Below, in pieces: positions 1 to 8,149 of a stretch of 15,981 bases of DNA. The notes beneath the pieces are model-generated. The model did not search any database. It was not told where the DNA came from and saw nothing but the letters and a program-made list of their open reading frames with translations. The DNA lies in assembly GCA_013214975.1 (NCBI GenBank), contig JABSPR010000276.1, positions 1-15,981 of the forward strand, given 5' to 3'. Origin of the DNA: Flavobacteriales bacterium (lineage in GTDB: Bacteria; Bacteroidota; Bacteroidia; DT-38). Positions within the stretch are counted from its first letter, which is position 1. The number at the start of each line of letters is the position of its first letter. A program made the position numbers and the translations under genes.

Positions 1-401
1 AAATTTGTTTTTCCTTTTTCAGGGTCGCCTCTCAGAGCGAGTACGTTGTCCACACCTAAAAAGGCAAGGTCGATAAGAGCATCTTCTGTTTCATCTACGC
101 TAAATCCTCCACAGATAAGATGAGGAACTGCATCGATTTGATACTTGTTCATGATAGCTGCGCAGATACTCACTGTTCCTGGACGTTTCTTTATGGACTT
201 TCTTTCCAATAAACCATTCTCCCTTTTCTGGTATACATACTCCTCACGATGGTAGGTAATATCAATAAAAGATGGACTGAACTCTACAAGTGTATCCATG
301 GTATTAAAAATAGTGTTGATGCTTTCTCCTTTTAGTGGAGGTAGCAGTTCAAAAGAGATAAGGGTCTTATCGGCTTGTGCAATGTGATCTTTAATTTTCA
401 T
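1..401 (-). CDS. metF: Methylenetetrahydrofolate reductase, N-terminal part (cut by window edge)
   Basis: Reduces 5,10-methylene-tetrahydrofolate to 5-methyl-tetrahydrofolate, the methyl donor for MetH, in the cytoplasm. My translation of the minus strand from the ATG at 401-399 begins MKIKDHIAQADKTLISFELL and contains the family hallmarks SFELLPP near residue 16, ITYHREE near residue 50, and LALRGDP near residue 125. These belong to the TIM-barrel flavoprotein family. About 133 codons are present and the frame is open to base 1, so the C-terminal half lies outside the window. It follows metH part 2 by only 10 bases and is probably the third gene of the SAM-riboswitch operon. Only a weak purine stretch (GAGAGAA) precedes the start. 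Identification is secure from the motifs and the operon context. Confidence 0.93.
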   Translation of the reverse strand, partial: MKIKDHIAQADKTLISFELLPPLKGESINTIFNTMDTLVEFSPSFIDITYHREEYVYQKRENGLLERKSIKKRPGTVSICAAIMNKYQIDAVPHLICGGFSVDETEDALIDLAFLGVDNVLALRGDPEKGKTN

Positions 402-411
402 TTCTCTCTAT

Positions 412-3129
412 TTAATATGCTAGGTTATGTGAAAGCCATTTTTCGGCCACTTCAAATTCTACTCCTTTTCTTTCTGCGTACTCTTCAACTTGATCTTTGG
501 CAATTTTACCAATTCCGAAATATTTAGAATCGGGATGTGAGTAATACATACCGCTTACAGAAGCTGCTGGATACATGGCCAGACTTTCTGTTAATTTAAT
601 TCCTGTATGCTCTTCTGCATCGAGCATTCGGAATAACTCAGATTTCTCGTTATGGTCTGGACAAGCAGGATATCCTGGAGCTGGTCGGATACCCTTGTAC
701 TCTTCTTTTATCAAGCTCTCGTTGTTCAAGTCCTCATTCTTATTGTATCCCCAAAATTCTTTACGAACACGTTCATGCATTAATTCGGTAAATGCCTCTG
801 CCATTCTATCGGCAAGTGCTTTTAACATAATAGATTGATAGTCGTCGTGATCGGCATTAAAGCGAGCAATGTGCTCTTCGATTCCATGTCCACATGTTAC
901 GGCAAATCCACCAATGTAATCTGCAATGCCGGTTCCTTTAGGAGCGATAAAATCGGTTAACGACCTATTTGGAATGTTTGCTGCTTTTTTGCCTTGTTGA
1001 CGAACATTGCTAAATAGTGCCTCAACTTTATCTCGGTTGTCATCTTGATAAACCTCTATATCATCGTCAATTGCATTTGCTGGCCAAATGCCAATTACGG
1101 CTTTTGCTGTTAACCATTTATCTGAAATGATTTTGGCCAACATTTCTTTTGCCTCCTTTAATAGAATAGTAGCTTGTTCACCAACTACCTCATCCGTTAA
1201 AATTTTAGGGTACTTACCGGAAAGCTCCCATGTAGTAAAGAACGGAGTCCAATCAATATATTCTGCGATTTCTGCTAACGGGTAATCATCGAATGTTTTA
1301 AGTCCTTCAACAACTGGCTTAACAGGGGAGGAGTTGTTCCAATCTACTTGGTATTTATTCGCACGTGCATCCTTAATAGTTAACAACGATTTTGCAGACT
1401 TCTTTTTGGCATATGCTTGTCTAACATCCGCGTATTCGTTTTTTCTTTCTTCGACGTATGCAGCCTTTTTATCTTTGCTTAGCAAACTGCCTACAACGGT
1501 AACGGATCGTGAGGCATCAAGCACATAAACGGTTTGATCATTTTCGTAATGCTCTTCAATCTTAACAGCCGTATGAACTTTAGAAGTTGTAGCTCCACCA
1601 ATTAATAATGGAATGTTAAATCCAGTTCGTTGCATTTCTTTGGCTACATAAACCATCTCGTCCAGTGATGGAGTGATTAGTCCAGAAAGGCCAATTATAT
1701 CAACATCTTTTTCCTTTGCTACGCGTAAGATTTCTTCGCAAGAAACCATCACACCTAAATCTATTACTTCGTAGTTGTTGCAACCAAGTACTACACCAAC
1801 AATGTTTTTCCCAATGTCGTGTACATCTCCTTTAACTGTTGCAAGTAAGACTTTACCAGCTGAAGATCCTGCTTCTTTAGATTCTTCGATATATGGTAGG
1901 AGGTAGGCGACGGCTTTTTTCATTACCCTAGCAGATTTTACAACTTGTGGTAAGAACATTTTCCCAGCGCCAAATAAGTCACCCACAACGCTCATTCCCT
2001 TCATCAAATGCCCTTCAATAACTTGGATTGGTATATCTACTACTTGGCGAGCTTCTTCTGTATCTTCAACGATATAATCGGCAATCCCTTTAACTAGGGC
2101 ATGCGTCATTCGTTCTTGCAAAGTGCCTTCTCTCCATTCTAAATTTTGCGCAGCTTCTTTCTTTCCACCTTTAACGGAGTCAGCAAAATCGAGTAATCTT
2201 TCCGTCGCATCGTCTCTTCTGTCAAGTAAAACATCTTCTACTCTTTCCAATAAATCTTTTGGGATCTCATCGTAGATTTCCAACAAAGCCGGGTTAACAA
2301 TACCCATGTCCATACCTTCTTTAATGGCATGGTATAAGAATGCTGAATGCATTGCTTCCCTAACACCGTTGTTTCCTCTAAACGAAAAAGACACGTTACT
2401 AACACCACCGCTTACATGAGCTCCTGGTAAGTTTTCTCTAATCCAACGTGTAGCTAGGAAGAAGTCCATTGCGTTTCTTCGGTGCTCGTCCATCCCTGTT
2501 GCAACTGGGAAAATGTTCGGATCGAAAATAATGTCTTGTGGTGCGAAGCCAACTTTGTCTACTAATACTCGGTACGACTTCTCGCAGATTTCAACTCTTC
2601 TTTCGTACGAATCCGCTTGTCCATCTTCATCGAACGCCATTACGATAACAGCAGCTCCATACCGATTAATGGTTGTAGCCTGTTTAATGAAATTCTCTTC
2701 TCCTTCTTTAAGACTGATAGAGTTTACAACACATTTACCTTGTACATTCTTCAATCCAGCTTCGATAATTTCCCATTTACTGGAATCAATCATGATTGGA
2801 ACTCGAGCAATATCTGGTTCGGCTGCAACTAACCTTAAAAAGGTAACCATGGCGTCTAGTCCGTCGATCAAACCATCGTCCATGTTAATGTCGATAACCT
2901 GAGCGCCACCTTCCACTTGGTTTCGAGCAACACTTAAAGCCTCTTCGTATTCTTCTTCTTTAATAAGACGCAGGAATTTCAAAGACCCAGCAACATTGGT
3001 TCTTTCTCCAATATTTAGAAAGTTCGTTTCAGGTGTTACCACTAATGGCTCCAACCCACTTAGTTTTAAATAAGGCAAGTCTTTCCACTTGTATTCGTAA
3101 TCTCCTGTGTAATCGGGATGTAAACTCAT
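412..3129 (-). CDS. metH: Cobalamin-dependent methionine synthase, part 2: folate, B12 and reactivation modules
   Basis: Carries the methyl-folate-binding, cobalamin-binding and S-adenosylmethionine-dependent reactivation modules of MetH, which moves a methyl group from methyl-tetrahydrofolate via B12 to homocysteine. In the 905 residues, the pterin-binding domain is about 30-300 (IGERTNVAGS at 40-49, DINMDDG at 80-86). The B12 cap is about 335-420. The Rossmann B12 domain is about 425-560, with DVHDIG at 435-440, where His437 should be the lower cobalt ligand. The activation domain is about 600-905, with RPAPGY at 815-820 matching the SAM-binding motif. The homocysteine module is absent and is encoded by the gene just upstream (3133-4122). 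The start is six bases past that gene's TAG and in the same frame, so the two differ from a single MetH only by this stop. Catalytic residues look intact. Confidence 0.95.
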   Translation of the reverse strand: MSLHPDYTGDYEYKWKDLPYLKLSGLEPLVVTPETNFLNIGERTNVAGSLKFLRLIKEEEYEEALSVARNQVEGGAQVIDINMDDGLIDGLDAMVTFLRLVAAEPDIARVPIMIDSSKWEIIEAGLKNVQGKCVVNSISLKEGEENFIKQATTINRYGAAVIVMAFDEDGQADSYERRVEICEKSYRVLVDKVGFAPQDIIFDPNIFPVATGMDEHRRNAMDFFLATRWIRENLPGAHVSGGVSNVSFSFRGNNGVREAMHSAFLYHAIKEGMDMGIVNPALLEIYDEIPKDLLERVEDVLLDRRDDATERLLDFADSVKGGKKEAAQNLEWREGTLQERMTHALVKGIADYIVEDTEEARQVVDIPIQVIEGHLMKGMSVVGDLFGAGKMFLPQVVKSARVMKKAVAYLLPYIEESKEAGSSAGKVLLATVKGDVHDIGKNIVGVVLGCNNYEVIDLGVMVSCEEILRVAKEKDVDIIGLSGLITPSLDEMVYVAKEMQRTGFNIPLLIGGATTSKVHTAVKIEEHYENDQTVYVLDASRSVTVVGSLLSKDKKAAYVEERKNEYADVRQAYAKKKSAKSLLTIKDARANKYQVDWNNSSPVKPVVEGLKTFDDYPLAEIAEYIDWTPFFTTWELSGKYPKILTDEVVGEQATILLKEAKEMLAKIISDKWLTAKAVIGIWPANAIDDDIEVYQDDNRDKVEALFSNVRQQGKKAANIPNRSLTDFIAPKGTGIADYIGGFAVTCGHGIEEHIARFNADHDDYQSIMLKALADRMAEAFTELMHERVRKEFWGYNKNEDLNNESLIKEEYKGIRPAPGYPACPDHNEKSELFRMLDAEEHTGIKLTESLAMYPAASVSGMYYSHPDSKYFGIGKIAKDQVEEYAERKGVEFEVAEKWLSHNLAY

Positions 3130-3132
3130 GCT

Positions 3133-4122
3133 CTAATTTTTAGGAGTATATTTTGCTGCCAATTCTGCAATTGCCTTAACGTGTTCTGGGGTGGTTCCAC
3201 AACATCCACCAATAATATTTACTAAGCCTTCATCTAGGAATACTTTAATCTGTTCGGCCATAAACTCAGGCGTCTCATCGTATTCACCCATTTCGTTGGG
3301 CAAGCCAGCATTGGGATGTGCACTCACCAAACAGTTGCCTTTGTCTTTAATAATTTTAAGATATGGACGTAAAGCCTCTGCGCCTAAAGCACAGTTAAGT
3401 CCAATTGTTAATGGCTTAGAATGTTCCACGGCTACAACAAATGCTTCAGTGTCTTGTCCTGATAAAATACGACCACTTGCATCGGTGATCGTTCCTGAAA
3501 TCATGATAGGGAGTTTCGTTCCTTTTTCGATTTGAATCTCGTCGATTGCGTATAAAGCCGCTTTCGCATTTAGGGTATCTGTTATCGTTTCAACTAAAAG
3601 CAAATCTGAACCACCGTCTATTAATGCTTCTACCTGTGTTTTGAAAGCCACAACTAATTGATCGAAAGTGATGCTTCTAAATCCTGGGTCGTTAACATCT
3701 GGTGACATAGAAGACAACTTGGTAGTTGGTCCCATAGAACCGGCAACGAATCGAGGTTTGTGTGGTTCTCTTGCAGTAAATTCATCTGCTACTTCTCGCG
3801 CTATTCTGGCTGCTTGGAAATTGATATCGTAAACTGCATCTGCCATTCCATAGTCATCCTGAGCTACAGTTGTTCCTCCAAAAGAATTGGTTTCGGCAAT
3901 GTCTGCACCAGCTGCGAAATATTCAGCATGGATCTCTTTAATTACATCAGGTCGAGTAATGGATAATAAATCGTTGTTACCTTTTAATAGACTGCTGTGA
4001 TCCTTAAATCGTTCGCCTCTATAATCCTCTTCTTGCAAGTTATGTCGTTGGATCATGGTGCCCATGGCTCCATCCAATACAAGGATTCGCTCTTTAAGAA
4101 TTTCTGCAATATCTATCTTCAT
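3133..4122 (-). CDS. metH: Methionine synthase, part 1: homocysteine-binding (zinc) module
   Basis: This 329-residue protein is the homocysteine S-methyltransferase barrel normally found at the N-terminus of MetH. It should bind homocysteine through zinc and accept the methyl group from the B12 carried by the downstream gene product. The opening LDGAMGTMIQ is at about 16-25. Zinc ligands are expected to be Cys244 (in GLNCALGAE) and the pair Cys307-Cys308 (in GGCCGTTPEH). The protein ends soon after that motif, which is the natural domain boundary, so the split is clean. It is the first gene after the SAM-I riboswitch, and metH part 2 starts after the TAG plus one codon. A stand-alone methyltransferase (MmuM/BHMT-like) using another donor is possible in principle, but the adjacent complementary MetH half makes the split enzyme far more likely. 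Confidence 0.93.
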   Translation of the reverse strand: MKIDIAEILKERILVLDGAMGTMIQRHNLQEEDYRGERFKDHSSLLKGNNDLLSITRPDVIKEIHAEYFAAGADIAETNSFGGTTVAQDDYGMADAVYDINFQAARIAREVADEFTAREPHKPRFVAGSMGPTTKLSSMSPDVNDPGFRSITFDQLVVAFKTQVEALIDGGSDLLLVETITDTLNAKAALYAIDEIQIEKGTKLPIMISGTITDASGRILSGQDTEAFVVAVEHSKPLTIGLNCALGAEALRPYLKIIKDKGNCLVSAHPNAGLPNEMGEYDETPEFMAEQIKVFLDEGLVNIIGGCCGTTPEHVKAIAELAAKYTPKN

Positions 4123-4180
4123 GATCTAACATTTTACTTGTTGTTATCAAAAAAGAAGGACGGTTATTTTTGCTCTCTTC

Positions 4181-4284
4181 CTTATCTCTCTCCAATCTTG
4201 TTTGATCGAAGCGGGAATTAGCACCCAACTAGCCTGGGTTGCTAAGACTTCAAAGGGCCCTACCCTCAGTCTTTCTTGATAATA
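4181..4284 (-). ncRNA. SAM-I riboswitch in the metH leader
   Basis: The minus strand carries the conserved SAM-I core in the right order: TTATC (P1, 4278-4282), a GACT...AGTC P2 stem (4268-4271 with 4246-4249), GAGGG and GGCCC (kink-turn and pseudoknot region), AGCAACC, a P3 hairpin TTAGC/GCTAA (4241-4245 with 4218-4222), the GGTGCTAATTCC segment, a small P4 (4204-4207 with 4194-4197), and closing GATAAG (4181-4186). In this class SAM binding turns off downstream methionine genes, which fits metH and metF. The leader then continues about 58 bases to the metH start. I see no strong terminator and no clear Shine-Dalgarno to sequester, so the mode of control is not settled by the sequence. Confidence 0.92.
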
Positions 4285-4287
4285 GTA

Positions 4288-4318
4288 CAAAATTCAGCTA
4301 TTTTCTAGTCTAAACCAA
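4288..4318 (-). promoter_or_regulatory. Probable promoter of the metH-metF operon
   Basis: Reading the minus strand, TTG (4318-4316) is followed after 20 bases by GAATTTTG (4295-4288), one mismatch from the Bacteroidota -7 consensus TAnnTTTG. The expected transcription start falls about 4281-4284, exactly where the riboswitch P1 stem begins. That agreement with an independently recognised RNA supports the call. Confidence 0.6.
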
Positions 4319-4320
4319 AT

Positions 4321-4626
4321 AGCCATGATTTTTTACAGGTCAATTTAACGGGGCAGGTAGAATAAAGTTGTACCATTTCTTAAGAACACAACCCCCTTTT
4401 CTCTTTTGTACATCACGAGTAATGTGAGGCAATACTATACAGACATTTTCATTTTTTTATTAAATCAAAATAGGATAGAGTATTTAAGGTCTCTTGTAGT
4501 TTAACATTTGATTTCATTTCGATTCTTGCATCTATAATTAATTTAATGTTACTAATTTTGATAAGACAAGAACAAAAGTTGTAATTAAACAATCGACCAA
4601 AAGGCAGTTCTGAAAGGATAATATTT
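4321..4626. other. Intergenic region between the divergent metH operon and the CotH-like gene
   Basis: About 300 bases with no convincing gene. A 103-codon minus-strand frame (4449-4760) crosses it but overlaps the lipoprotein start and has no recognisable features. The stretch is AT-rich, with a C-rich run near 4390-4395 after a weak GTTGT/ACAAC inverted repeat (about 4367-4392). It holds a candidate plus-strand promoter near 4526-4560 and a good ribosome-binding site, AAAGGA at 4613-4618, ahead of the ATG at 4627. I see no tRNA-like or other structured RNA here. Confidence 0.5.
4526..4560 (+). promoter_or_regulatory. Candidate promoter of the CotH-like lipoprotein gene
   Basis: TAATTTTG at 4553-4560 matches the Bacteroidota -7 element TAnnTTTG perfectly. 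A TTG at 4526-4528 lies 24 bases upstream, slightly longer than the usual 17-23 spacer. It would give a leader of about 60 bases containing the AAAGGA ribosome-binding site. Such short motifs also occur by chance in AT-rich DNA. Confidence 0.4.
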
Positions 4627-6528
4627 ATGCGACTTTCTATTCTTATAGTATTCATTTTGGCTTTATTGTGCTCAAACTGCCAAAACAAGTCAACGGTTAT
4701 AGCACCACTGGTCTTAATTGATTTTGAAACCGATCCATTATTACAACAAGACTTTATCAAGCTGTCAGGAAAGGCAGTTCCCGACTATTCTTTTGAAGGT
4801 ATGCAGTCTTTTCAATTGGCAGAAGTTGGAGAGCCATTCGTTTGGAATTCTTATTTACATCCAGGTAAAATTTATAAAGTTTCGGTTTGGACAAATTTAC
4901 GCCCAGGTAAAAATGGAATTTGGCTTTCAGCAAAAATCCAGCACAACGGAAGAAAGTCTCTATTTGCCGAAAACACCTATTCCAGAGTTGAAAATGGATG
5001 GTACCATCTGGAACTATTGATCAACACTTCGTGGTGGGACGAAACACAAAATGTATTGCTGGCGATTAAAGCGCATAAAAGACCAGTAATTATAGACCTA
5101 TTTAAAGTTGAAGAGATTTCAGGACTGACTCCCGAACACTCTTTTATGTTCAACACCAATGAATTAGTCAAAGTTGTTGAAAAAAGAGATAGTATTATTC
5201 CATATAAGTTAATCCAGAGAAGGTTTAAAAAAAGAATGCCAGCTCATCTCAACGGTGAAACGGTAGATATAAAGTTTAAAGGGGATCGGCGCGATCATGT
5301 TTTGGGGGGGATATGGTCATTAAAAACGTATTCCGATGTGGATATAACGGATGGTATTAAAACATTGACTTTTCAAAGTATAAAATCCAGAAACTTTCTC
5401 AAGGAATGGATGTATTTAAGGCTGTGCAGGGATAATGGGATCTTAGCGCCTTCCTATGATATTAGCACGGTTGCCATCAATGATGGATCAGCCTATGTTT
5501 GTGCGCTAGAAGAATCTTTTTCAGACAACTTCGTTTATCGTCGAAAAGGGTATGATGCTCCTGTTCTTCGTTTGTATGAAGATCACTTCCTCGTAAAGAC
5601 CGATTATAGCTATCAGTATGGTCTTGTGCGTTCATCTAATTTGGCTAATTCTTACATCTATCCGTACGATAAAGAGATTTATTTAAAAGGGAAAGGGAAA
5701 CAATTATACTCGAGTCACGCGAAGATTCTTAAAAGCTTTATAAATGAACCCAACATTATTGATTTAATAGATAAGGAAAAGTGGGCAGCTTACTTTGCAA
5801 TTCAATCTCTTACAAGGTCCTTTCATAATTCTTCTTGGCACAATTCGCGGTGGTTTATAAATGATAGAAATTTAATAGAACCAGTTGCTTACGACGGTAA
5901 TACATCGGATGGACAATACGAATCTATGTATGGCGGAATTTTTTATGGAGATTTGGATCAGTACTTAGATTCCACAGCGTCGTCTGTATCATCTAGTTTA
6001 TTCCAGAATAAGTTATTCATGAGCGAGGAATTCATGACGATTTACAAATCTAAACTGTTAGAGTTTTCAGATCCAATTTTTATTAAAGAGCAGCTAGATG
6101 AATTAGAAAATGATTTAGAATTGGCCTTGGATAAGGTACAAGCTTATTATGACTACGATTATTCTACCGAATATCTTTTCTCCAATGCCAGAGCGATACG
6201 GGAGGCATTACCCAATCTTGATAACTCAGGTTGGTATTCTAAAAAGAATGTTTTTAATGATCTGAATATGGAAAAGGATGAGGTTCCTTATATTCCGCTG
6301 TTTGTCAAAAACTTCATCCGTATGTACGCATTAGAGAATGATAGCATAATGGTAATAAATGACGTAAATCAAGAAGTATCTATTTCATTTTCTTCGGGAG
6401 AGGATATCCTAGTTTCTGGAAATTCAAAGACTACCTTGGATCTTGACCCAGCGAATAATTATTTTATTTCGATAGAAGGTCAAAGTATCCAATTGCCTAT
6501 AATTCCATGGGTTCCAATATTGAGATGA
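4627..6528 (+). CDS. Predicted lipoprotein with CotH-kinase-like core
   Basis: The 633-residue protein starts with a hydrophobic signal (2-14) ending in LCSNC, so Cys18 is the likely lipidated residue; Asn at -1 is unusual but tolerated in some lipoproteins. Residues about 27-165 look like a beta-sandwich module of carbohydrate-binding type (LIDFETD opening, GWYHLEL, closing IIDLFKVEEI). Residues about 205-430 resemble the CotH family of atypical secreted kinases: a basic DIKFKGDRRDH segment, YVCALEESF (288-298), and HNSRWF...IEPVAYDG (405-424), the family's conserved HN...EP..yD block with Asp423 a candidate metal ligand. A helical stretch (480-525) and a short C-terminal beta region follow. 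AAAGGA sits eight bases before the ATG. It stands alone, convergent with the lamin-tail gene. Substrate and kinase activity are unknown; a structural role on the envelope is an alternative. Confidence 0.75.
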   Translation: MRLSILIVFILALLCSNCQNKSTVIAPLVLIDFETDPLLQQDFIKLSGKAVPDYSFEGMQSFQLAEVGEPFVWNSYLHPGKIYKVSVWTNLRPGKNGIWLSAKIQHNGRKSLFAENTYSRVENGWYHLELLINTSWWDETQNVLLAIKAHKRPVIIDLFKVEEISGLTPEHSFMFNTNELVKVVEKRDSIIPYKLIQRRFKKRMPAHLNGETVDIKFKGDRRDHVLGGIWSLKTYSDVDITDGIKTLTFQSIKSRNFLKEWMYLRLCRDNGILAPSYDISTVAINDGSAYVCALEESFSDNFVYRRKGYDAPVLRLYEDHFLVKTDYSYQYGLVRSSNLANSYIYPYDKEIYLKGKGKQLYSSHAKILKSFINEPNIIDLIDKEKWAAYFAIQSLTRSFHNSSWHNSRWFINDRNLIEPVAYDGNTSDGQYESMYGGIFYGDLDQYLDSTASSVSSSLFQNKLFMSEEFMTIYKSKLLEFSDPIFIKEQLDELENDLELALDKVQAYYDYDYSTEYLFSNARAIREALPNLDNSGWYSKKNVFNDLNMEKDEVPYIPLFVKNFIRMYALENDSIMVINDVNQEVSISFSSGEDILVSGNSKTTLDLDPANNYFISIEGQSIQLPIIPWVPILR

Positions 6529-6553
6529 CGGAGATAATTAACTAAACCATATT

Positions 6554-8113
6554 CTACCTTCTAATTACGCAAACACCTTTGCTTTTTTGCAAATCACCAG
6601 AGATATGAAAAGCTTCGAAATAGATAATGTATATTCCTTCTATAGCAACGGATTCATTATCATCAGTTCCATCCCAAGTATATGAACCAGCTACACCAAG
6701 TAATTCATTATTTATTAATTGAGTAACTCGCCTTCCTTGTGAATCGAAGATGTGAATATTACCCACGTATCCTTCTTGTTTAAATTGATAATTGATTGTT
6801 ACAACATCGTCAAACCCATCGTTGTTTGGTGTGAATAAAACAGGGTCTAAGTTTACTTCGATCATTGAATGATTTTGATTAAACTGACTATTCTGGTATC
6901 CAGGTGTAGCAAAATTGTTTTGTTCTGCCGAGGAATGCCAATTGGTTTTATCGGAAGATAAGCGATCAAAATGAATCCTTTCTAAGGAAATTCCATCGGT
7001 ATTTTCTAGTAGTACAAATTGCTGGTCTTCGTGGTATGTCGTACTATCTATTATTATACTCGAATCGTTTAAAAGAATAACGGTCCCTGTTTCATTGCTG
7101 TAGGTAGGTAGACTTTCTATTTGTAAAAACTGATATCCAGTTGATTCGGGATATTCAAATACAATGTTTGATGTGTCTTTAGTAAGTACAATGTATTGCT
7201 TTGGAGAGATTACGAAATCGTCTTCCGAAATGGACTTTAGGTTAGATACACTTTTGTCATAATTATCTAGATTGGCTAAAGACCAGTTTTTAAGGTTTAT
7301 GTGTTTCTTCGATCTATTATAGATTTCAATAAAATCGGAACCGAAAGGATAGGGATTGAATAGTATTTCGTTGATAACAATATCGTTTTCGAATGCCTCT
7401 TTCGATAATGCAACCAATGAATCGAGAAAAGGGTCTTTATCATGTAGGAGACGACCTATATATATGTCATCAAAATATAATTTAGTTGAATTGCTCGATG
7501 TGTATTTACATTGAATTCCAAAATACTCACCTGAGATGATATTCTCATCAATGATGCTTCCAATTAATTGAAAGTCTCTTGCTGCATTGTTGTCTACATA
7601 TAGAGTCCAAGCATTCAAACTATCGAGAATTATCTTTAACCGAATCTCAAATGAAGAAGATATCTCTCCATCGATGCCTCTGATAAGAGAAGTGAGTTGA
7701 TTGCCGGATTGTTTGAAGAGCTCTATTGCATCAGTGCTGCCAGATTCTCCCAATTGAAGATAGTAGCCATTTGTTGAATCACCAGAGATGGGTTCATCAG
7801 TCAATAGATAAATTCGTGAATTATTATTGGCGCTACCAGAAAAGGATTGCTTTACTTTTATTTCCCATTCTAGGGAAGACCGATTAGCAGGAATCCCTTT
7901 AAAAAACAGCGAACTTGAATTAGCTTGATCGTCGTTTAGTTGAAGTTGTTCTTTATCATTTATCTGAAATAGATCAATATTACCTTCCCAATAACCTGGA
8001 ATATTAAATTCTTTATCGAACGATTCTAAAATTTGCCCCTGAACGCTAGTATATAGCAGGAACTGGAATAAGAAAATATATCTGCCCATGAGATGAGATG
8101 CAGTGAAAAACAT
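6554..8113 (-). CDS. Secreted lamin-tail-domain protein with gliding/T9SS-like C-terminal domain
   Basis: A 519-residue exported protein. The signal peptide ends near VQGQ (residues 24-27). Residues 28-220 form a LamG/jelly-roll-like region (SLEWEIKVKQSFSG, KLYFDDIYIGR). Residues 243-360 are a lamin-tail domain beginning IVINEILFNPYPFGSDFIEI, a fold common in secreted Bacteroidota proteins. Residues 418-519 match the C-terminal module seen in gliding-motility and type IX secreted proteins (FTPNNDGFDDVVTINY, IHIFDSQGRRV, YTWDGTDDN, EGIYIIYFE) and probably direct or support surface attachment. Role beyond cell-surface or extracellular location is not visible. The start is uncertain: ATG at 8113 has an A-rich leader, while Met9 (8089) also gives a proper signal peptide (MGRYIFLFQFLL). 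The 3' end is 25 bases from the convergent CotH-like gene, with no obvious terminator between. Confidence 0.85.
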   Translation of the reverse strand: MFFTASHLMGRYIFLFQFLLYTSVQGQILESFDKEFNIPGYWEGNIDLFQINDKEQLQLNDDQANSSSLFFKGIPANRSSLEWEIKVKQSFSGSANNNSRIYLLTDEPISGDSTNGYYLQLGESGSTDAIELFKQSGNQLTSLIRGIDGEISSSFEIRLKIILDSLNAWTLYVDNNAARDFQLIGSIIDENIISGEYFGIQCKYTSSNSTKLYFDDIYIGRLLHDKDPFLDSLVALSKEAFENDIVINEILFNPYPFGSDFIEIYNRSKKHINLKNWSLANLDNYDKSVSNLKSISEDDFVISPKQYIVLTKDTSNIVFEYPESTGYQFLQIESLPTYSNETGTVILLNDSSIIIDSTTYHEDQQFVLLENTDGISLERIHFDRLSSDKTNWHSSAEQNNFATPGYQNSQFNQNHSMIEVNLDPVLFTPNNDGFDDVVTINYQFKQEGYVGNIHIFDSQGRRVTQLINNELLGVAGSYTWDGTDDNESVAIEGIYIIYFEAFHISGDLQKSKGVCVIRR

Positions 8114-8114
8114 T

Positions 8115-8122
8115 TATTTTTG
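8115..8122 (+). promoter_or_regulatory. Candidate -7 element for asd
   Basis: TATTTTTG matches TAnnTTTG exactly and lies 27 bases before the asd ATG at 8150, predicting a leader of about 20 bases. No good TTG is found at the -33 distance. It abuts the start of the divergent lamin-tail gene. Confidence 0.45.
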
Positions 8123-8149
8123 CCCACCGAAATTATAAAAAATATTGAA

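Noticed and set aside
2513..2902. Plus-strand 129-codon frame inside metH part 2
   Set aside because: It lies wholly opposite the conserved pterin-binding domain, has no family features and no start context; it is a shadow of the real gene.
4449..4760. Minus-strand 103-codon frame between metH and the CotH-like gene
   Set aside because: It overlaps the first 134 bases of the better-supported lipoprotein gene and ignores that gene's ribosome-binding site; it has no recognisable motif and a composition typical of translated AT-rich noncoding DNA.
4627..5020. Second plus-strand frame (4718-5020) over the CotH-like gene start, suggesting a frameshift
   Set aside because: The main frame is continuous from signal peptide to the C-terminus with sensible sequence, so no frameshift is needed.
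6529..6553. Bidirectional terminator between the convergent CotH-like and lamin-tail genes
   Set aside because: The 25-base gap has no inverted repeat or T tract.
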